Source: Pyrenochaeta sp. MPI-SDFR-AT-0127 (lineage: Eukaryota; Ascomycota; Dothideomycetes; Pleosporales; Cucurbitariaceae). From it: DNA of 64,000 nt. Below are positions 19,548 through 31,588 of the stretch, in pieces. Position numbers and translations under genes: made by a program. The stretch's first letter is position 1. Every line of letters begins with the position of its first letter. Where the stretch lies: contig JAGTJM010000051.1 of NCBI GenBank assembly GCA_020747015.1, positions 177,974 through 241,973 on the forward strand, read 5' to 3'. Under the pieces are notes generated by a model, which worked only from the letters and a program-made list of their open reading frames with translations, did not search any database and was not told the DNA's origin.

Positions 19548-22121
19548 GGGAGGAGGGAGAGTATGGTTTGTATATTTTGAGAAGATGGTTTTAGTCACAG
19601 ATTGGTATCTGGACTGGAATGGGGTGGAAGAAGAGGCTGCTCTATTGGTGCATTTGATCCCATAGAAGGCATGGACCAGTTATGCAAGAACGCCCCAGAC
19701 AAGCCACCGAAGCTGCAGACATTCCGGTACATCCATGAGAGCATAATTATCACAGGCGACAGCTCGCCTACAGGGTCGGAAGTCCAGGAACTCACTCTGC
19801 ATCCTTGACCAGGGCATTCCGTATCCCAGCGGACCTTGATAGGCAATGTTGACCTAGAAACAACCTCTGGTCAAGCAGTTTGGCGGTTTGGGGCATGTTC
19901 TTGATGGATATGATACAGTCCATCTGCCTGATTCGACCTATGCAGAAGCCAGTCATCTATGACACTTTTGCATATGCAACAAGTAGACTCACCTGAGAAG
20001 TGCTCATTTAGTATTAGCCAATCAAGAACAGGGTGGAAAGGGCAAACCAGCCACGGTCTTGTTGGTGTATGATACTCAAGAGTGCGAGTAGAGGACAAGA
20101 ACGTCCACAACCCTTGTTGCACAGTGTATTCCTTCATTCGGTTCACTGTTAGAATGGCTTCAAAGTGGCTCTGTCTAAGATTTCATGCTCATATCAGTAT
20201 CGAAGATTACAAGTTGAGCAACAAATATATCACGGAGGGTGAAAAAAGAACTAGTTTATGTAGATAAAAAGTACACGTCCTCTCCCTGAAAATCACCACT
20301 GCTTTGCTGACCATATACTGTAATTAGTCTGATATGTTACCATGTTTCGTGGCGATTATTCTACCTTTTGATCCTCCAGAAGCTAAACCCAGTAGATGAA
20401 TGTACCCCAAACACTTCAACACGCGCAGAGTGGTCACTAACTACAAACAAACAAAAAAAACTCCTTTATTCCCATGTCTGTCTTGCCGCACTCTTCCCTT
20501 TTCCAGCAATCTGTACACTGAAAATGTTTGATCCCATCAGTGTGCCTTTATACCCCCAGTGTCACTCGATTCATAGCCGAGCCTGCACAACACAGCTAAC
20601 CTGGTCTACGTTCTGGTCTCACATGACCATGGAAATTTAAGCTTATTCCTAGCTGTGAATAGATTATGTGTTCTTCCGTACTAGGTGACATTACATTGAT
20701 TCCAAAGGAGCTGCTCGTCAGACAGAGAGCGAGGTACATGGATACCATCTATCCTGAAGAACATAGCATGTTGACGAAGGGGTGGTTCAGTTGTTATGCA
20801 GGCTTGGGGTGGAGAGGGCGTGGATGTCGTGTAGATGCTGAGAGGTGGTATATTTCTGAAAGGAAGCTGGGGAGTGGAGAAGAGACGGAATGAAGAGGTG
20901 GTATTGGTGTTGAGTCATATAATGGCTCATGAAATGTAATTTCGGATTCGTATGGTGCTCTTCCACCAAAGTCTCGCTAACATGGTTTGGTCGAGTCGGA
21001 CGAAATATCAATCTGTGATGTCTGCAAGACATGGACCACTTTGGTAGAGGTACAAGGTTTGTATATTCGATCATGATCATGGGGGCACTGTATTGAATCG
21101 CTTTTTGACGGGCATGATTTGCCTTCGCTGAGGCTTTCTGGGTGGAATGCTTCAGTGTTAAGGAGTATGTTGACTCCATGGACAAATACGATGTCGTTAG
21201 CGTGTTCTTATTATTCGAAGTCGTCGGCGATCAAAACTTTGTAGTTGATACTATCGTTGCTAGAAAGAGCGTTGCTTAGTGAGGTAGTCTTACTTGATGG
21301 CAGTCTCATCATTTCTTACAGCGTCATAGCGAAATGCTTAAACCTTGCTTGTTCAGTGCATCGAGCTTGAACTTGGTGGGCCTTGTGAAGCACGCACTTA
21401 TCATTCAGGCCTAGATCAAGTTTTTAACTCAACGAAAAAGGTTGGAACACATTTGGCACATAGAATAGATAAGCTCAGTTATGAACTCTTTCTTCAAAGA
21501 CAGAAGATCTAGTATTATCATCAATCTTATTCCTTCCCACTGACTAGCGATAAATTCAAGTTTTTTTTGCACATAGACGAGATAACTCAGCGTCCAGGAA
21601 GAATCTGATTTCTGATTGAACAGGATTTAGTCGAGAATAATGCTCGCTTGAACCAGAAATGAGAAGATTTGACTACAAAGTGTAAATCATCTCGTATAAA
21701 CTCCATTTGTATAGTAAACTAAGCAACACTTTTGCTTAAGTTCAAACTCAACTAGCACCATTCTGCAGCGTCACAGCTAAACTACGTACATATTTTCGGT
21801 ACATCAAGCCGATAACGACGCCATTACTCTACCATCACACAGCCCAAGTGTCTGTACAACTACTCGACTTCTTTCTCAGTTGTGCTGGCATGATGCGACC
21901 GTGTAGGTATAAAAAAAGCCTGCGATAATACTCCGTCGTATGTATCATCTTGGAAAATTGGGTGGAAAAAATTTGGGTGGAAAGGTACTCAAGTCTACTC
22001 TTTGGACAGACAAAGTTCGCAATATCATTTTCGTAATGCAGATTTCTGCACAGGAAATATAGATTGGTAATGAACTCGTTTCTCGTCTGTGAGTTGGTTT
22101 ACACATTAAGCTGGTTCTTAC

Positions 22122-22274
22122 ATCTACAGCGACAGGTTGAGTGACGTTGTTTACGTTCATTGCGAAGCTTTCTACTGTGATCAGTGTCGCCACATTCATA
22201 GCTTGGAGCTCCGTTCGAGGTTTGGTACCTTGATACGCCGTAAGATCTGCTTCCGTCTTGAGTACCGTTGAAAG
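22122..22274 (-). other. possible exon of a small secreted-protein gene or relic
   Basis: Bounded by a plausible acceptor (after 22275) and a GTAAGA donor (at 22121), phase 0, 51 codons. It reads LSTVLKTEADLTAYQGTKPR and continues with ITVESFAMNVNNVTQPVAVD, which looks like a beta-rich secreted protein with an N-glycosylation site. I could not find a start exon with a signal peptide, and the best downstream exon stops after a few residues. It may be a decayed gene or chance. Confidence 0.22.
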
Positions 22275-23479
22275 CTGTATTGAAGGCAAGTTCGATCAGG
22301 TACAGAATCAATGTAACAGATCCTATAGACACTATGCTCCTTCAACTACGATGCCAGCGCGAAACTACACTAGTGTAACAGAAAATGTAGAATTCCAAAT
22401 GTTTAGTTGTCCTGATGCTACTTCATGGAACGTCAAGTCAGACATGAACGCCATTGTCGCCTTGCAGTAAACTGCGTTGAGATATGACTGTTCATCTGAA
22501 ATTAAGCTCACCGCTACGGCTAGAAGCCTTCTCAAAAAGGCATGTCCTCGTACGATGCTAATATGCACCCTTTTGACTGGCTTAGCGCAGTCGGTCGGCA
22601 TACCGGTAGACCTGCGTTCTGACAACCCTAGCTCGCGCTAGCGACACGCAGGGTTAGCGCTATGCCAACGACATGTGTAGTCCTCAGCACCACACCCTTA
22701 ACATTGTGATACCTGTAGTCGAACGGTTTGAAATCCAGATACTGTCTACACATACAACTTCTTCACTCTGATCGAGACTTTAGCTCCAAGAATCCCAGCA
22801 CTTGATTGTTAAGAAATCATGGTTTCAAGGCAACTGCACAATAATTACTGCAAGTATGAGGCGTAGTTGCATTAGCGGCATTGGTTTTGATAACCGTAAA
22901 TCTACGAAGCATTTTAATCTGCGCATTCAGGTCTCCTATCGGCAAGGGAGACTCGAAGCTCCAGCGTCAGTGTCAGCGCTAATTCCAGAATGTAGCTGTT
23001 TCTTCAAGCGATGTCACTGCTTCTTACCTGGCTTCACTATTGTGAAATTTCCTGACAAGGCACTGAAGACAGATAATTGAAATACCAGTAAAATATTCAC
23101 TCTATCTGTGACCTACTAACAACTTGTCTACAAAAACATCGCTCTATAGGAAAGAGCTCTTTTTTTCCTGGTCGCTGGTGGACCATTACCAAAAATTCGT
23201 GGGATGCCTAACACTCAAAAATATACGAGCTCCTCGTAGTCAGCCGCGAAAATTCAGCGGCACTTAACCGGGCGGACGATTTGGCTTTTAACCAAGCTTT
23301 CTGTTCAACCTGGCCGGGTAAATCTGTTTCTCTCGTGAGATTATACGATCGTACCTGCTTACATGCCAAGAGTTTCACGCAATGGCTCTTTCAAGCAGGC
23401 AGACAGCTCGGTGGATAGTAGTAGGTGACATACTGAGCAAATGACTAATTTAGCAGAGCGTGCATAATCATCAGAGGGA

Positions 23480-23490
23480 CGGTATAAGAA
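23480..23490 (+). promoter_or_regulatory. TATA-like box of the secreted-protein gene
   Basis: ggtataagaag about 130 bp before the ATG at 23614, followed by a CA/CT-rich leader typical of strongly expressed fungal genes. Confidence 0.5.
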
Positions 23491-23613
23491 GGCAACGGTT
23501 CTCTCTTTAGCTGACTCTCAAACACAATCAACACTTCCAATCGACAGACTCTCTTGCTATCCAAAAGATTCTTCACAGTCTTCTGTTATTTTCAACACTC
23601 CATCATCTCCAAC

Positions 23614-24396
23614 ATGAAGACTGTCTTTGCGGCTCTAGGCCTTCTCGTATGCGCTGTGAGTTGCCTTCTGCTCCGTTCAGTTGTGCAGATCATCTCCTAA
23701 CTCAACTAACAGACCAACGCGATGGCTGTGCCCGAAGAAAAAGATTTCTATATCAGCTCTGCTCCCCAAATGGCCGCTGCGAATCTGGACATTGCAGACT
23801 TGAAGATAGTCGATGACCGATTCCCCGGCGTCACTTTTACTGGCACCGCGAAGTCTATCTACGAAGAGATGCAGGCCCTTAAACCTGAGGCATTTGCAGA
23901 TGATGTCGACATTGTCAAAGCGCGCTCCTTGGAAAAGAGATCAACGGTAAGCCCTCAATATCTTGACCTGCTTGTCTTGGTAGCACTTGCTAAGATGACG
24001 GATTAGCTCAACTGTAACTGGTCAAATGACATTCAAGGATGGAATTCTTGCAACGAAGGCTACAATTATCTGAAGCGGCTTGGAAACTCGCGGTGCGGTG
24101 TTGGTCCTGCCCCAGCATGTGCTCGCGTGAGCTGCTCGTACAGATGCGGTGTATACCTGTGCAATAAGGTAAGTCTAAGCAGAGAAAGAAGAAACATGTC
24201 TCGATCCAGTGAGAAATTCTTGTTTTGCTAACTATCGTTCCAGACCAGCGGCGACCTCTGGGTTTTCTGCGGAGACATTGCAAACGACCAGAAATATATC
24301 ATGGACAATTGCCCCCACTCGGCACTTGATGTGGCTAGTGGAGCGAGGGATTTCGATTCCCACTTCATCGGCGTGGGCTCTGATAGTTGCAGCTGA
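23614..24396 (+). CDS. small secreted cysteine-rich protein (effector candidate)
   Basis: Four exons (23614-23655, 23713-23946, 24007-24168, 24244-24396), all introns GT-AG, phase 0 throughout; 196 aa. A signal peptide is clear (MKTVFAALGLLVCA then TNAMA). A pro-region of about 70 residues ends in LEKR, a Kex2-type dibasic site. The mature part (about 105 aa) holds ten cysteines: NCN, SCN, RCG, ACARVSCSYRCG, LCN, FCG, NCP and a final SCS. That would allow five disulfides. Pre-pro-mature organisation with a Cys-rich core is usual for fungal effectors and antimicrobial proteins, but I cannot name the family and no activity is shown. The TATA-like box and CA-rich leader suggest inducible, strong expression. 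It borders the gene-sparse stretch, as effector genes often do. Confidence 0.85.
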
Positions 24397-25119
24397 AAAG
24401 TCTTTGGGATCAACATCCTGCTCATCGAGAGGTCTGTAACACAAATCCACTACACACGTTGCTAGTTGGAATTGAGGTGGAAGCAGTTCGTTTAGCTTGT
24501 AGCTCTTGTTATTTGTTGGTATACTTCTTACACTCTTTCTCTTGAAAATATACAACTTTGGTAGAAGTGACCTTGAGATAGTCCCAACTCTCCCGTACTG
24601 CATTGCTAGGCATTTTATACTGCTAGCGCTATTGTGCTTATGAATTCGCCTTAATTTGTTTGGATGATGAGGTAATTGGTGGTAATTCACGCAGAATATT
24701 CTGTTATCCAACAGCGTGTTCCATCACGTGAGTAGTTCGAACTCAGCTATGTCAATATTCTTATTCGATTAGCTCAATCTGTGGGGCATGATTCGGGTAA
24801 TATTGCCCAAAAGCTAACACATGCAGTAATTTCCATATTTTGTTCCTTTAATTGTCTCAACAAATGAGCACGTCGGTTGGAGAGATAGTTCTGCTAGAAT
24901 TGTGGGACGACCTTGAAGAGTCCAACCTATACAACACTGTCATTGTACAGCCGATATAGACTAATAGATTGTATTTTTTTTGCACATACGACTATGGGCT
25001 ATTGAAAACTAAGCTTCCCTTCCGCTTAGCTATATACCAAGGTTAAGAGCATACTGATTCGGACGGCGTAACGCCGGATCCTTTGTGCCCTTCCCAAACG
25101 CCAGCACAATGAATTTGCC
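24397..25119. other. convergent 3' intergenic region
   Basis: AT-rich DNA between the secreted-protein gene and the PPP4R2-like gene. A minus-strand open frame overlaps the last exon of the secreted gene and is not supported. Confidence 0.5.
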
Positions 25120-26537
25120 CTAATCATCTGACTTCATGTCGACATCTTTCGACTCTTTGGCAGCTTCCTTCGCAGTCGTATCTCCTCTTGTGACCGCCTT
25201 CTCAGTTGGCACTGTTGCCTCGCTCTTCTCGCTGCTGTCTTTCATGTCTTCATCTTTGGCTGCGGTTTCAGCAGATGCCACGGGTCCGGGGCTCTTACTC
25301 GCTCGATCAATACTCGGTCTGCCGATTGCACCCTCAATATCGAGTCCGCCACCTTGCTTCTGCGGGCCTGTATCTTCAAGACCGATTACCTCAGGACCTC
25401 TGGCATGCGGGACCTCTTCCTCGCCTTCCACGGTATCGATGATGCTACCACCGCCCTCGGCTTCGCCAAAGGTCGTCCGTGTCGGGCTCGTGGTCAGGGA
25501 GTGCGGGTTGTTGAGGACTATACCTGCCTCCTGCTCCTGACGAAGGAGCTCGCCTTGCGTGACGGCTCCTGTTGAAGGCAGCGTCTCGCCGTCTGGATGT
25601 GATGACGCGATCTGGGCGACTTGGCCCGTGGCAGGTGCATCTGGCCGTTGGCCTCCAGTCAGCATGCCTACGGTCACAGTTTCGATTCTCCCTGCGCCAT
25701 TCGGCCCATCAACCATCTCCGTGTGCTCTGATATCAACTCACTCTGTCCACGGTTTTGCAGCCAGGGAATCGGCGTGAGTAAGGCGCCGCCGAGGGACTC
25801 ATCGGAGCCAAGAGTGGATGCCTGTGAGATGGTGGATGTTGTGCCGTTGAGCAAGCCCCCAGCCGTGGGCAGCACAGCTTGCGGGAGGGGAAATATTGTG
25901 AGTGGGGACGAGACGGAGACGACGCGGTCGAGGGCGCGGAGGTATGGCGGGAGGTACCTGTATCGCTTCTTGGGCTCGAGGACAAGTTCAGCTAAGCGCT
26001 GGACGGTGTGTGGAGGGTGCTTTGCAAAGTTCCTGGAGAGGGTGTTTCGTATTGAGGCGTAGAAGGTTGTGATATCTTGGGGGACGTTGTGCGGCTCTGG
26101 CGGGGCAGAGAAGGCAGGGACGGGCGGGCGTGGAGGGGTAGCAGGCGGCGCATTTTCCTTGTCAGTGGTATGCGACTCTTGACTCGATATGGCATTGGAC
26201 GTCTGGGGCCGCGAGGGCAGCTCGGTGTTTGGCTGCGGGGTGGAATCTGCGGGCGGCTTGGGGAAGTCGTCGATGATCTTCAGACAGGTCAGATGTTTCA
26301 GTGGCGACCGGGAGAGCCGTCTCACCTCATCCAGGCGATCCAGGATGTACTGCAGCGTCTTGGGCCACTCTGCTCTGTAGCGGTGGGCATCAGCAGGCGT
26401 TGCAGGTAGATTGGGGGTGGCACGTACGAGTCCAGGGCGCCGTCCTCGACAGCCTTCTGGAGAATGGCTTCTGCTGGGGAGGGGGGTTAGCATGTGACGG
26501 CCGGCGCAGGAGTGGGCAGAGGCATACCGGACGTCAT
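25120..26537 (-). CDS. PPP4R2-like protein phosphatase 4 regulatory subunit
   Basis: Four exons (26537-26528, 26473-26428, 26374-26326, 26277-25120), 420 aa. The first exon is only 10 nt (ATG ACG TCC G). Joining yields MTSAEAILQKAVEDGALDS, then AEWPKTLQYILDRLDE joined to IIDDFPKP. The third intron (26278-26325, 48 bp) is a multiple of three and free of stops, so it could be misread as coding; I favour splicing because LDE-IIDDFPKP fits the family better. The R2 core includes RRLAELVLEP-type text (VQRLAELVLEPKKRYR), LPPYLRALDRVV and LLTPIPWL. The tail is acidic and Ser/Lys-rich. In eukaryotes PPP4R2 targets PP4 catalytic subunit to DNA-repair and splicing substrates. Confidence 0.78.
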
Positions 26538-27677
26538 GGCTGTCAATGGTGTCGTCCAAGGCTTGTCGCGGTGGTTGCAGGTGCTCCACATGCGAAACGC
26601 GACCTGCGCCTGCGCCACAACACCACAGCACGGAGGCCCTGCAACGCCGCAAGAGATATTATTACGCGAGGCTGGCCAATGGCAGGCGCAGGGCCGGGGG
26701 CTGAGTGGGCGGTGCTGTGGGTGCGGCCGGGGCTGAGGGGGGGCTTGAGAACGATGCCCCATCGAGTGTCGATGGCTTCTCCGGATTGAGCTGAAAAGCA
26801 GCCCGCCAGCAGCACAGTTCTCGCTCCTTTTCCTTCGCGTGCAGACCGCTCGACCCGCGCGCTGCTGCATGTGCAATTGCTTGACATTGAGTTTCTTGGT
26901 GCCTCAGACGGCCAGACAAAGCTGCTGCGCGCGCCGCCCGTGGGGTCCCACCCAGCACACACGACCCTCGTCAGCCCTTTTCAGTCGCATCCACCGCCCG
27001 GGGCCCTAGCAGCGCTACTTTGGTACATCAGCAACCCGCTGCACCCTCTCTTTCTGCCGCGTCCTCGTCTTCCTGCTGCTGCCCATCTGCCCCGACCGCT
27101 CACCACAATCGGCCGTCCTCGCGCCTCTGCACATCGCCCGCCGCTCCCACGTCTCCCCCCTACTGCAACACTCTGCGCACTCGGCACCTCCGCACGGCCA
27201 AGACGCCTCTAGTTTCAGCAGCGCGCAACCACTCACGCCCAAGTGCAGACCCCCCGATCGAAGCGACTTGTCCAGTTTCAGCGAGCCGCCAGCAACCACA
27301 AGCACTGTCCCCAGCTGTGCCTCTGCTCCACGCCGTCTCAGCTGTGCTTCCAGCCCTGCACTTGCCCACCGACTTCACCCACAGGTCGCACGCTGTCCGT
27401 CCCCGTGATCGCTCCCTCGCTCCAACAAGACTCTCTATATCCCCAGCTTCAGCCGCCTCTCGCGGCTGATACTTCTGCCAAAATTTCTCACCACGAGGCA
27501 CGAGCATCCCTCTTGGGAGGTCAACCCCTCGATCGCATCTACCCGCCCTACACAAACACCACCTACCAGCCCTCGTTCCAGCACCCACAACCCACCTTCG
27601 ACACCCAGCCTGGGGGCTACCACCACCGCGAAGGGTTTCCCACGACGCTCCCACCGCCCGTGCGACGCGCTCCCAGG
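26538..27677. other. divergent intergenic / long 5' leader
   Basis: Shared upstream region of the PPP4R2-like and UPF0658 genes, strongly C-rich on the plus strand from about 26990. The frame of the UPF0658 gene is open from 27243 to its ATG without any other ATG, and a candidate acceptor (ccccag ending at 27446) precedes it in phase, so an upstream coding exon is possible. Confidence 0.5.
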
Positions 27678-28815
27678 ATGTACATCCCCAACACCAGGTG
27701 GACATGGGCCTTTATGTTGACCGCCATTGGCCAGGCCATCATTGCTCTCGCCCTCGAATCGTACGTCCACCAATGCCCACACCTCTCCATCCTCCACCTC
27801 CACCTCCATCCTCCATACTAACAACCACCCAGCTTTGTCTTTGGCACATTCCAGAGCGAACTGCACTTTGCCGCAGAGGTCAAGAATGAGGCCCGCACCA
27901 TCCCCACATACCTCGCCGTCTTCATGTTCGGCTACATCTACCAACTGTTCCTCGTCTGGGATGCCCTGCGCATGAAGAACACCATTCAGGTCATTGGCCT
28001 GGTCATGTACAATGTCGGCATTGCCGTCTACGCCGCCATCCAGTTTGACCAGATCAAGGATGCTGCCGACGTCCTCAATGCCGCCGCCTTCATCCCCAAG
28101 GACTTCTGGGACAAGGTCAAGCCTATGCTCATCGCCCTGCCCATCCTCATGGCTGTCGCGACTTTCATGTTCGCTTTTGAAGCGTGGAAGCTGTATGACG
28201 AGTTCGCCTGGACCATTTACAAGCGTATCAGTGCGGACACGCGACTGAAGCGGCGCTATCTGACTTACCAGGTACGACCACTGCACTCATCACCCGCATG
28301 ACCCAGGGGCTAACCTGAAACAGATTTACATCGCTCTCTTGAAGTTTGACTTTTTCTTTTTCCTGGCCTTTACCGTCCAGTTCCTTGTCGTCGTCAAGAA
28401 CACCAAGACTGTCGAACTCGCCCTTACTGCCGTCGCACTGATCATCACCTTCTTCCTCCTCTTCGCCGCTGCGTGGTGGGTCCGTCGCGAGTCCGTTGTA
28501 GGCATGATGATCATCATCTTCACCTACTTTGTCGCGCTCGCTTATTTCCTCTTCAAACTCATTCGAATGTACGTTGCCCAGGCTATCCGCCAAGAGGACT
28601 ACAAGCCTGCACGCAAGTCATTGACTGCATTCGCCGTGCTCACCATCCTGCTCCTCGTCTGCACCATTATTGTTGCATGCATATGCACACACAACTTCAA
28701 CAAGGGCCTCAAGCCCCACGTCAACACCAAGACGGTGGAGAATGACAAGCATTACAATACCGAAATGCCGTCATTGAGCGGACCTGCACCTTCGAATCGA
28801 ATGGAGATTGATTAA
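27678..28815 (+). CDS. UPF0658 Golgi apparatus membrane protein
   Basis: Three exons (27678-27760, 27833-28271, 28324-28815), 337 aa. The start MYIPNTRWTWAFMLT matches the usual beginning of the conserved region. Several hydrophobic segments follow: about residues 8-28, 50-70, 80-100, 130-150, 180-200, 205-225, 235-255 and 280-300. Polar loops include the FVFGTFQSELHF and DTRLKRRYLTYQ-IYIALLKFD (across intron 2) elements. The family is fungal, located in Golgi or endosomal membranes in fission yeast, with no known biochemical activity. The C-terminus is cytosolic-looking and polar. The N-terminus may be longer if an upstream exon exists; the region before the ATG is Pro/Tyr-rich (PPYTNTTYQPSF). 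Confidence 0.85.
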
Positions 28816-29568
28816 TCTGCACGTTGACTTTTTATTAACAACACATTAACGACCCAACTTCTTTTGGATACCTGCATTTTGCGAGCATCGCTCCGATCAT
28901 CTCGGACCGGATCAGCACATCTGGCGTTCTGGTATCTGAGAGATACCCTCTAAGGATTACTTGAAGGGAACATTTGGCTGGATATGGGGCGGACACCGGA
29001 CTAAATGTTGAATCAGGTCACTGGGCTCTTGCTGCAGCTATGCCACAACGCGTTACTTTTCTTATCTTCATCTAACGACCCATTGTAACAACAACTGTCG
29101 GTCCTTTTTGTAACCAGGTGTCTGCTCATATTATACCCACTTAATGACAGGCTAGCACAAAATTGAATAGTAGTGCGGGCATGAACGTCTCCCAAGCAGT
29201 GCGCTAGTGAATTCACGAATCCCATATTTCGAACTAATTGTCCTTCAATCCTTGCAAGCCAATTTAGTATGTGAAAGATAGTGCTGAACGTGTTACTTTG
29301 AGCTTACTTTCGGGGGGCTGACATCGCGCTCGAGACGAGACGCGATCGGGAAAACGCCACGCGCAGGGTCCACGTCCACAACTACATCATCGGCTCGGCT
29401 GTCGACAAGCTATCAAGCTTCGAACATTTTGCTCTACACATTTCCTCCCCCACCCAGCATCCTAGTACAATTTCGCGCAGCCTCTCCAGACACACCAATT
29501 GAAGAAGATACATACGCCGACACATTCTTTCCAGCGAAAAAAAAAACAAAGGGAGGGAGACCTGCAAG
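28816..29568. other. intergenic region
   Basis: 3' region of the UPF0658 gene and promoter of the Sym1-like gene. Nothing else recognised. Confidence 0.55.
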
Positions 29569-30425
29569 ATGGCGTTCCGCTGGTGAGTTAGATTGAGAAG
29601 TGGGGGGAACCGCGAGAGTTTTGGACAAAGTGGTTGCGAGCAGTAGAGGACTGATGGATATGCTAGGTATCAAGCAAAACTTAAGACGGCTCCGTTGCTT
29701 ACACAGAGTATAACTACAGCTGTATGCGCTCCTCTCATTGTGTTCCTCGACCTCCCTTGAGCTCTATGTGAGGGTAGAGAAGGCTACTGAAGGAATTGAG
29801 GTACAGAGTCATGTTGACCATGGACAGATACTCTTCGCCACGGGCGATACAATGGCACAGCAAGGCGTGGAGAGGAGAGGGCTTGACAAACATGATCTTA
29901 TGAGGACAGGCCGCATGGCCGCATACGGCGGTGGTACGTCTCCCGCACTTGTCAAACTTGCTCCCATAGCCTCGAGACTGCTTTCAAAAGCCTGCGCACC
30001 GCTAACACAACTATACAGTCATCTTCGGCCCCGCGGCAACAAAATGGTACGAATTCCTCGTCCGCAACGTCAATCTCAAAACAACCAATACCACGATTCT
30101 CGCGCGCGTAGGGTGCGACCAGCTCGTCTTCGCGCCCATAAACATGGGCGTCTTCTTGTCCTCGATGGCATACCTCGAAGGCCGCTCGCCCAAGCAGCGC
30201 CTCAAAGACGCATACATTCCAGGCTACCAGAAGAACCTGCTGCTGTGGCCGTGGGTGCAGTTTACAAATTTCAAATACGTGCCCATGGAGCATCGCGTCC
30301 TCGTCGTCAATATTGTGAGTCTGGGCTGGAACTGCTATCTTAGCTATCTCAACTCGGGCGGTGGCAAGAAGGAGATGTTGGAGGTGGGGCATACGAAGGA
30401 AGGGGGTCAACTTCCACCTTCGTAG
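29569..30425 (+). CDS. Mpv17/PMP22 family inner-membrane protein (Sym1-like)
   Basis: Four exons (29569-29582, 29667-29721, 29828-29933, 30019-30425), 193 aa. The first exon is 14 nt. Joined, the N-terminus reads MAFRWYQAKLKTAPLLTQS, then ILFATGDTMAQQGVE, the hallmark W-x2-Y-x3-L-x4-P-x2-T and GD-x3-Q pattern of Mpv17 proteins. Later elements GVIFGPAATKWYEFL, DQLVFAPINMGVF and LWPWVQFTNFKYVP also match, including the C-terminal W-x-P-Q-x2-NF-like signature. Four membrane helices are expected. Sym1 in yeast sits in the mitochondrial inner membrane and is needed for growth on ethanol at high temperature; Mpv17 affects mtDNA maintenance. The alternative unspliced frames in this region are interrupted, so the four-exon model is well supported. 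Confidence 0.88.
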
Positions 30426-30807
30426 AATGTCTGGGCTGGATGGGGGGATGAAAAGGAGTTTGGTTATGTTTGGATGCGTGCATGTACATATATATATACA
30501 TATGGATACGGAGCATGGGACGATTTGGACATCTTTGCGCGCACATGTGGTTTGTTCCCTCAAGTCTCCAAGGCAAGGAAGAGGACGACGATACCCTTTT
30601 TTTATCTCAGTCGTGAAAAATACATAGAAAGCAAAGGTTGGAAACATTTGACACTACGCATTCATACCAGTACCTCGCTGTTAGCCGGCGCCTTTTTGAA
30701 AACACCAACTTTCGTCATTAATTCACACTCTCACGCATCAAACTGCATAGACAATCGCGTTCTCACCACAGCGAAGTTCAGTACGCACATTTTGTAATCT
30801 TTCAACC

Positions 30808-30842
30808 GTTTCCATTTCCATTTCCATTTCCATTCCCATTGC
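30808..30842 (+). repeat. (TTTCCA)n microsatellite
   Basis: Five to six hexamers with a final variant unit (ttccca). Confidence 0.88.
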
Positions 30843-30901
30843 CCACTCCCTTTAGACACAGACCCTATTTAATACACTACAACAACACACTACAAACTTG
30901 A

Positions 30902-30950
30902 GTCCTCTCACTCTGCTCCGCTCTGCTCTGCTCAGCTCTGCTCAGCTCCA
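30902..30950 (+). repeat. imperfect CTCTG/CTCAG pentamer array
   Basis: Alternating ctctg, ctccg and ctcag units over about 50 bp. Confidence 0.7.
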
Positions 30951-31588
30951 GTTGCAATCCGCAACACTCTGCACAATGCAATCCCTCGACGCAACAAAGA
31001 AGCCACATTCGCGCGCCCCTTATCGCACATCGAGAAAAACAAAGATATCAAACACTAAGAGCGAAGAATGGGTGGAATAGAAATTAACATTTGGTAGAAA
31101 AATAAAGACGAAAAAAAAACTCCTCATTTGCGCATAAATGCTCCGGAGAAATACAAAAAGCTTCTGAGAATGAGGGAAAAGAGATGAGAAAAGTGTTTAC
31201 GCCTCTTGGAAATGCAAAGACAGTAAAAAAAGACTATTACGCTTCAGTCTCCCCCCCTCCCCTCCCCCTTTTTTCCCCACTCGCTAAGCTAGCTTTGAAT
31301 TCGATGAGGAAGCTGGGGTGGAGAAAAGAGGAAACCCCCTTCCACCAAAACACGCAGAGAGACACACATTTTGTATACATATATATGTGTGAGCGCGAGT
31401 GTGGGAGTGGATGTGCTCGATATGGTGGTATCCAGCGAATGAAAAGAACAAGGGACAAAAACAGGAAAAATCCGACTTTCTCCAACGATATGCCCCCCGA
31501 CAAAACAAAAACAATACAAACTACACTGCCATGCTATAGCTCTTCACAGGTCCGTCTCGACAATCATCTTACTAGGTAATGAGCCACA

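Larger units (their letters stand above)
19548..23613. other. gene-sparse 4-kb region
   Basis: AT-richer and with shorter open frames than its flanks. No confident gene. A fragment at 22122-22274 (minus) looks exon-like and is listed separately. The 132-codon minus frame at 20787-21185 has no domain or splice partners. No transposase or long repeat is visible. Confidence 0.5.
30426..31588. other. convergent 3' intergenic region with simple repeats
   Basis: Between the Sym1-like and Kin4-like genes. Contains a TTTCCA hexamer array and an imperfect CTCTG array (listed separately) plus homopolymer C and A runs around 31110-31270. No coding support. Confidence 0.55.

Noticed and set aside
20787..21185. 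132-codon minus-strand frame in gene-sparse DNA
   Set aside because: His/Ser-rich composition looks random; no signal peptide, domain or intron logic.
27435..28286. 283-codon minus-strand frame
   Set aside because: Antisense to the UPF0658 exons, crossing both exon and intron; no domain.
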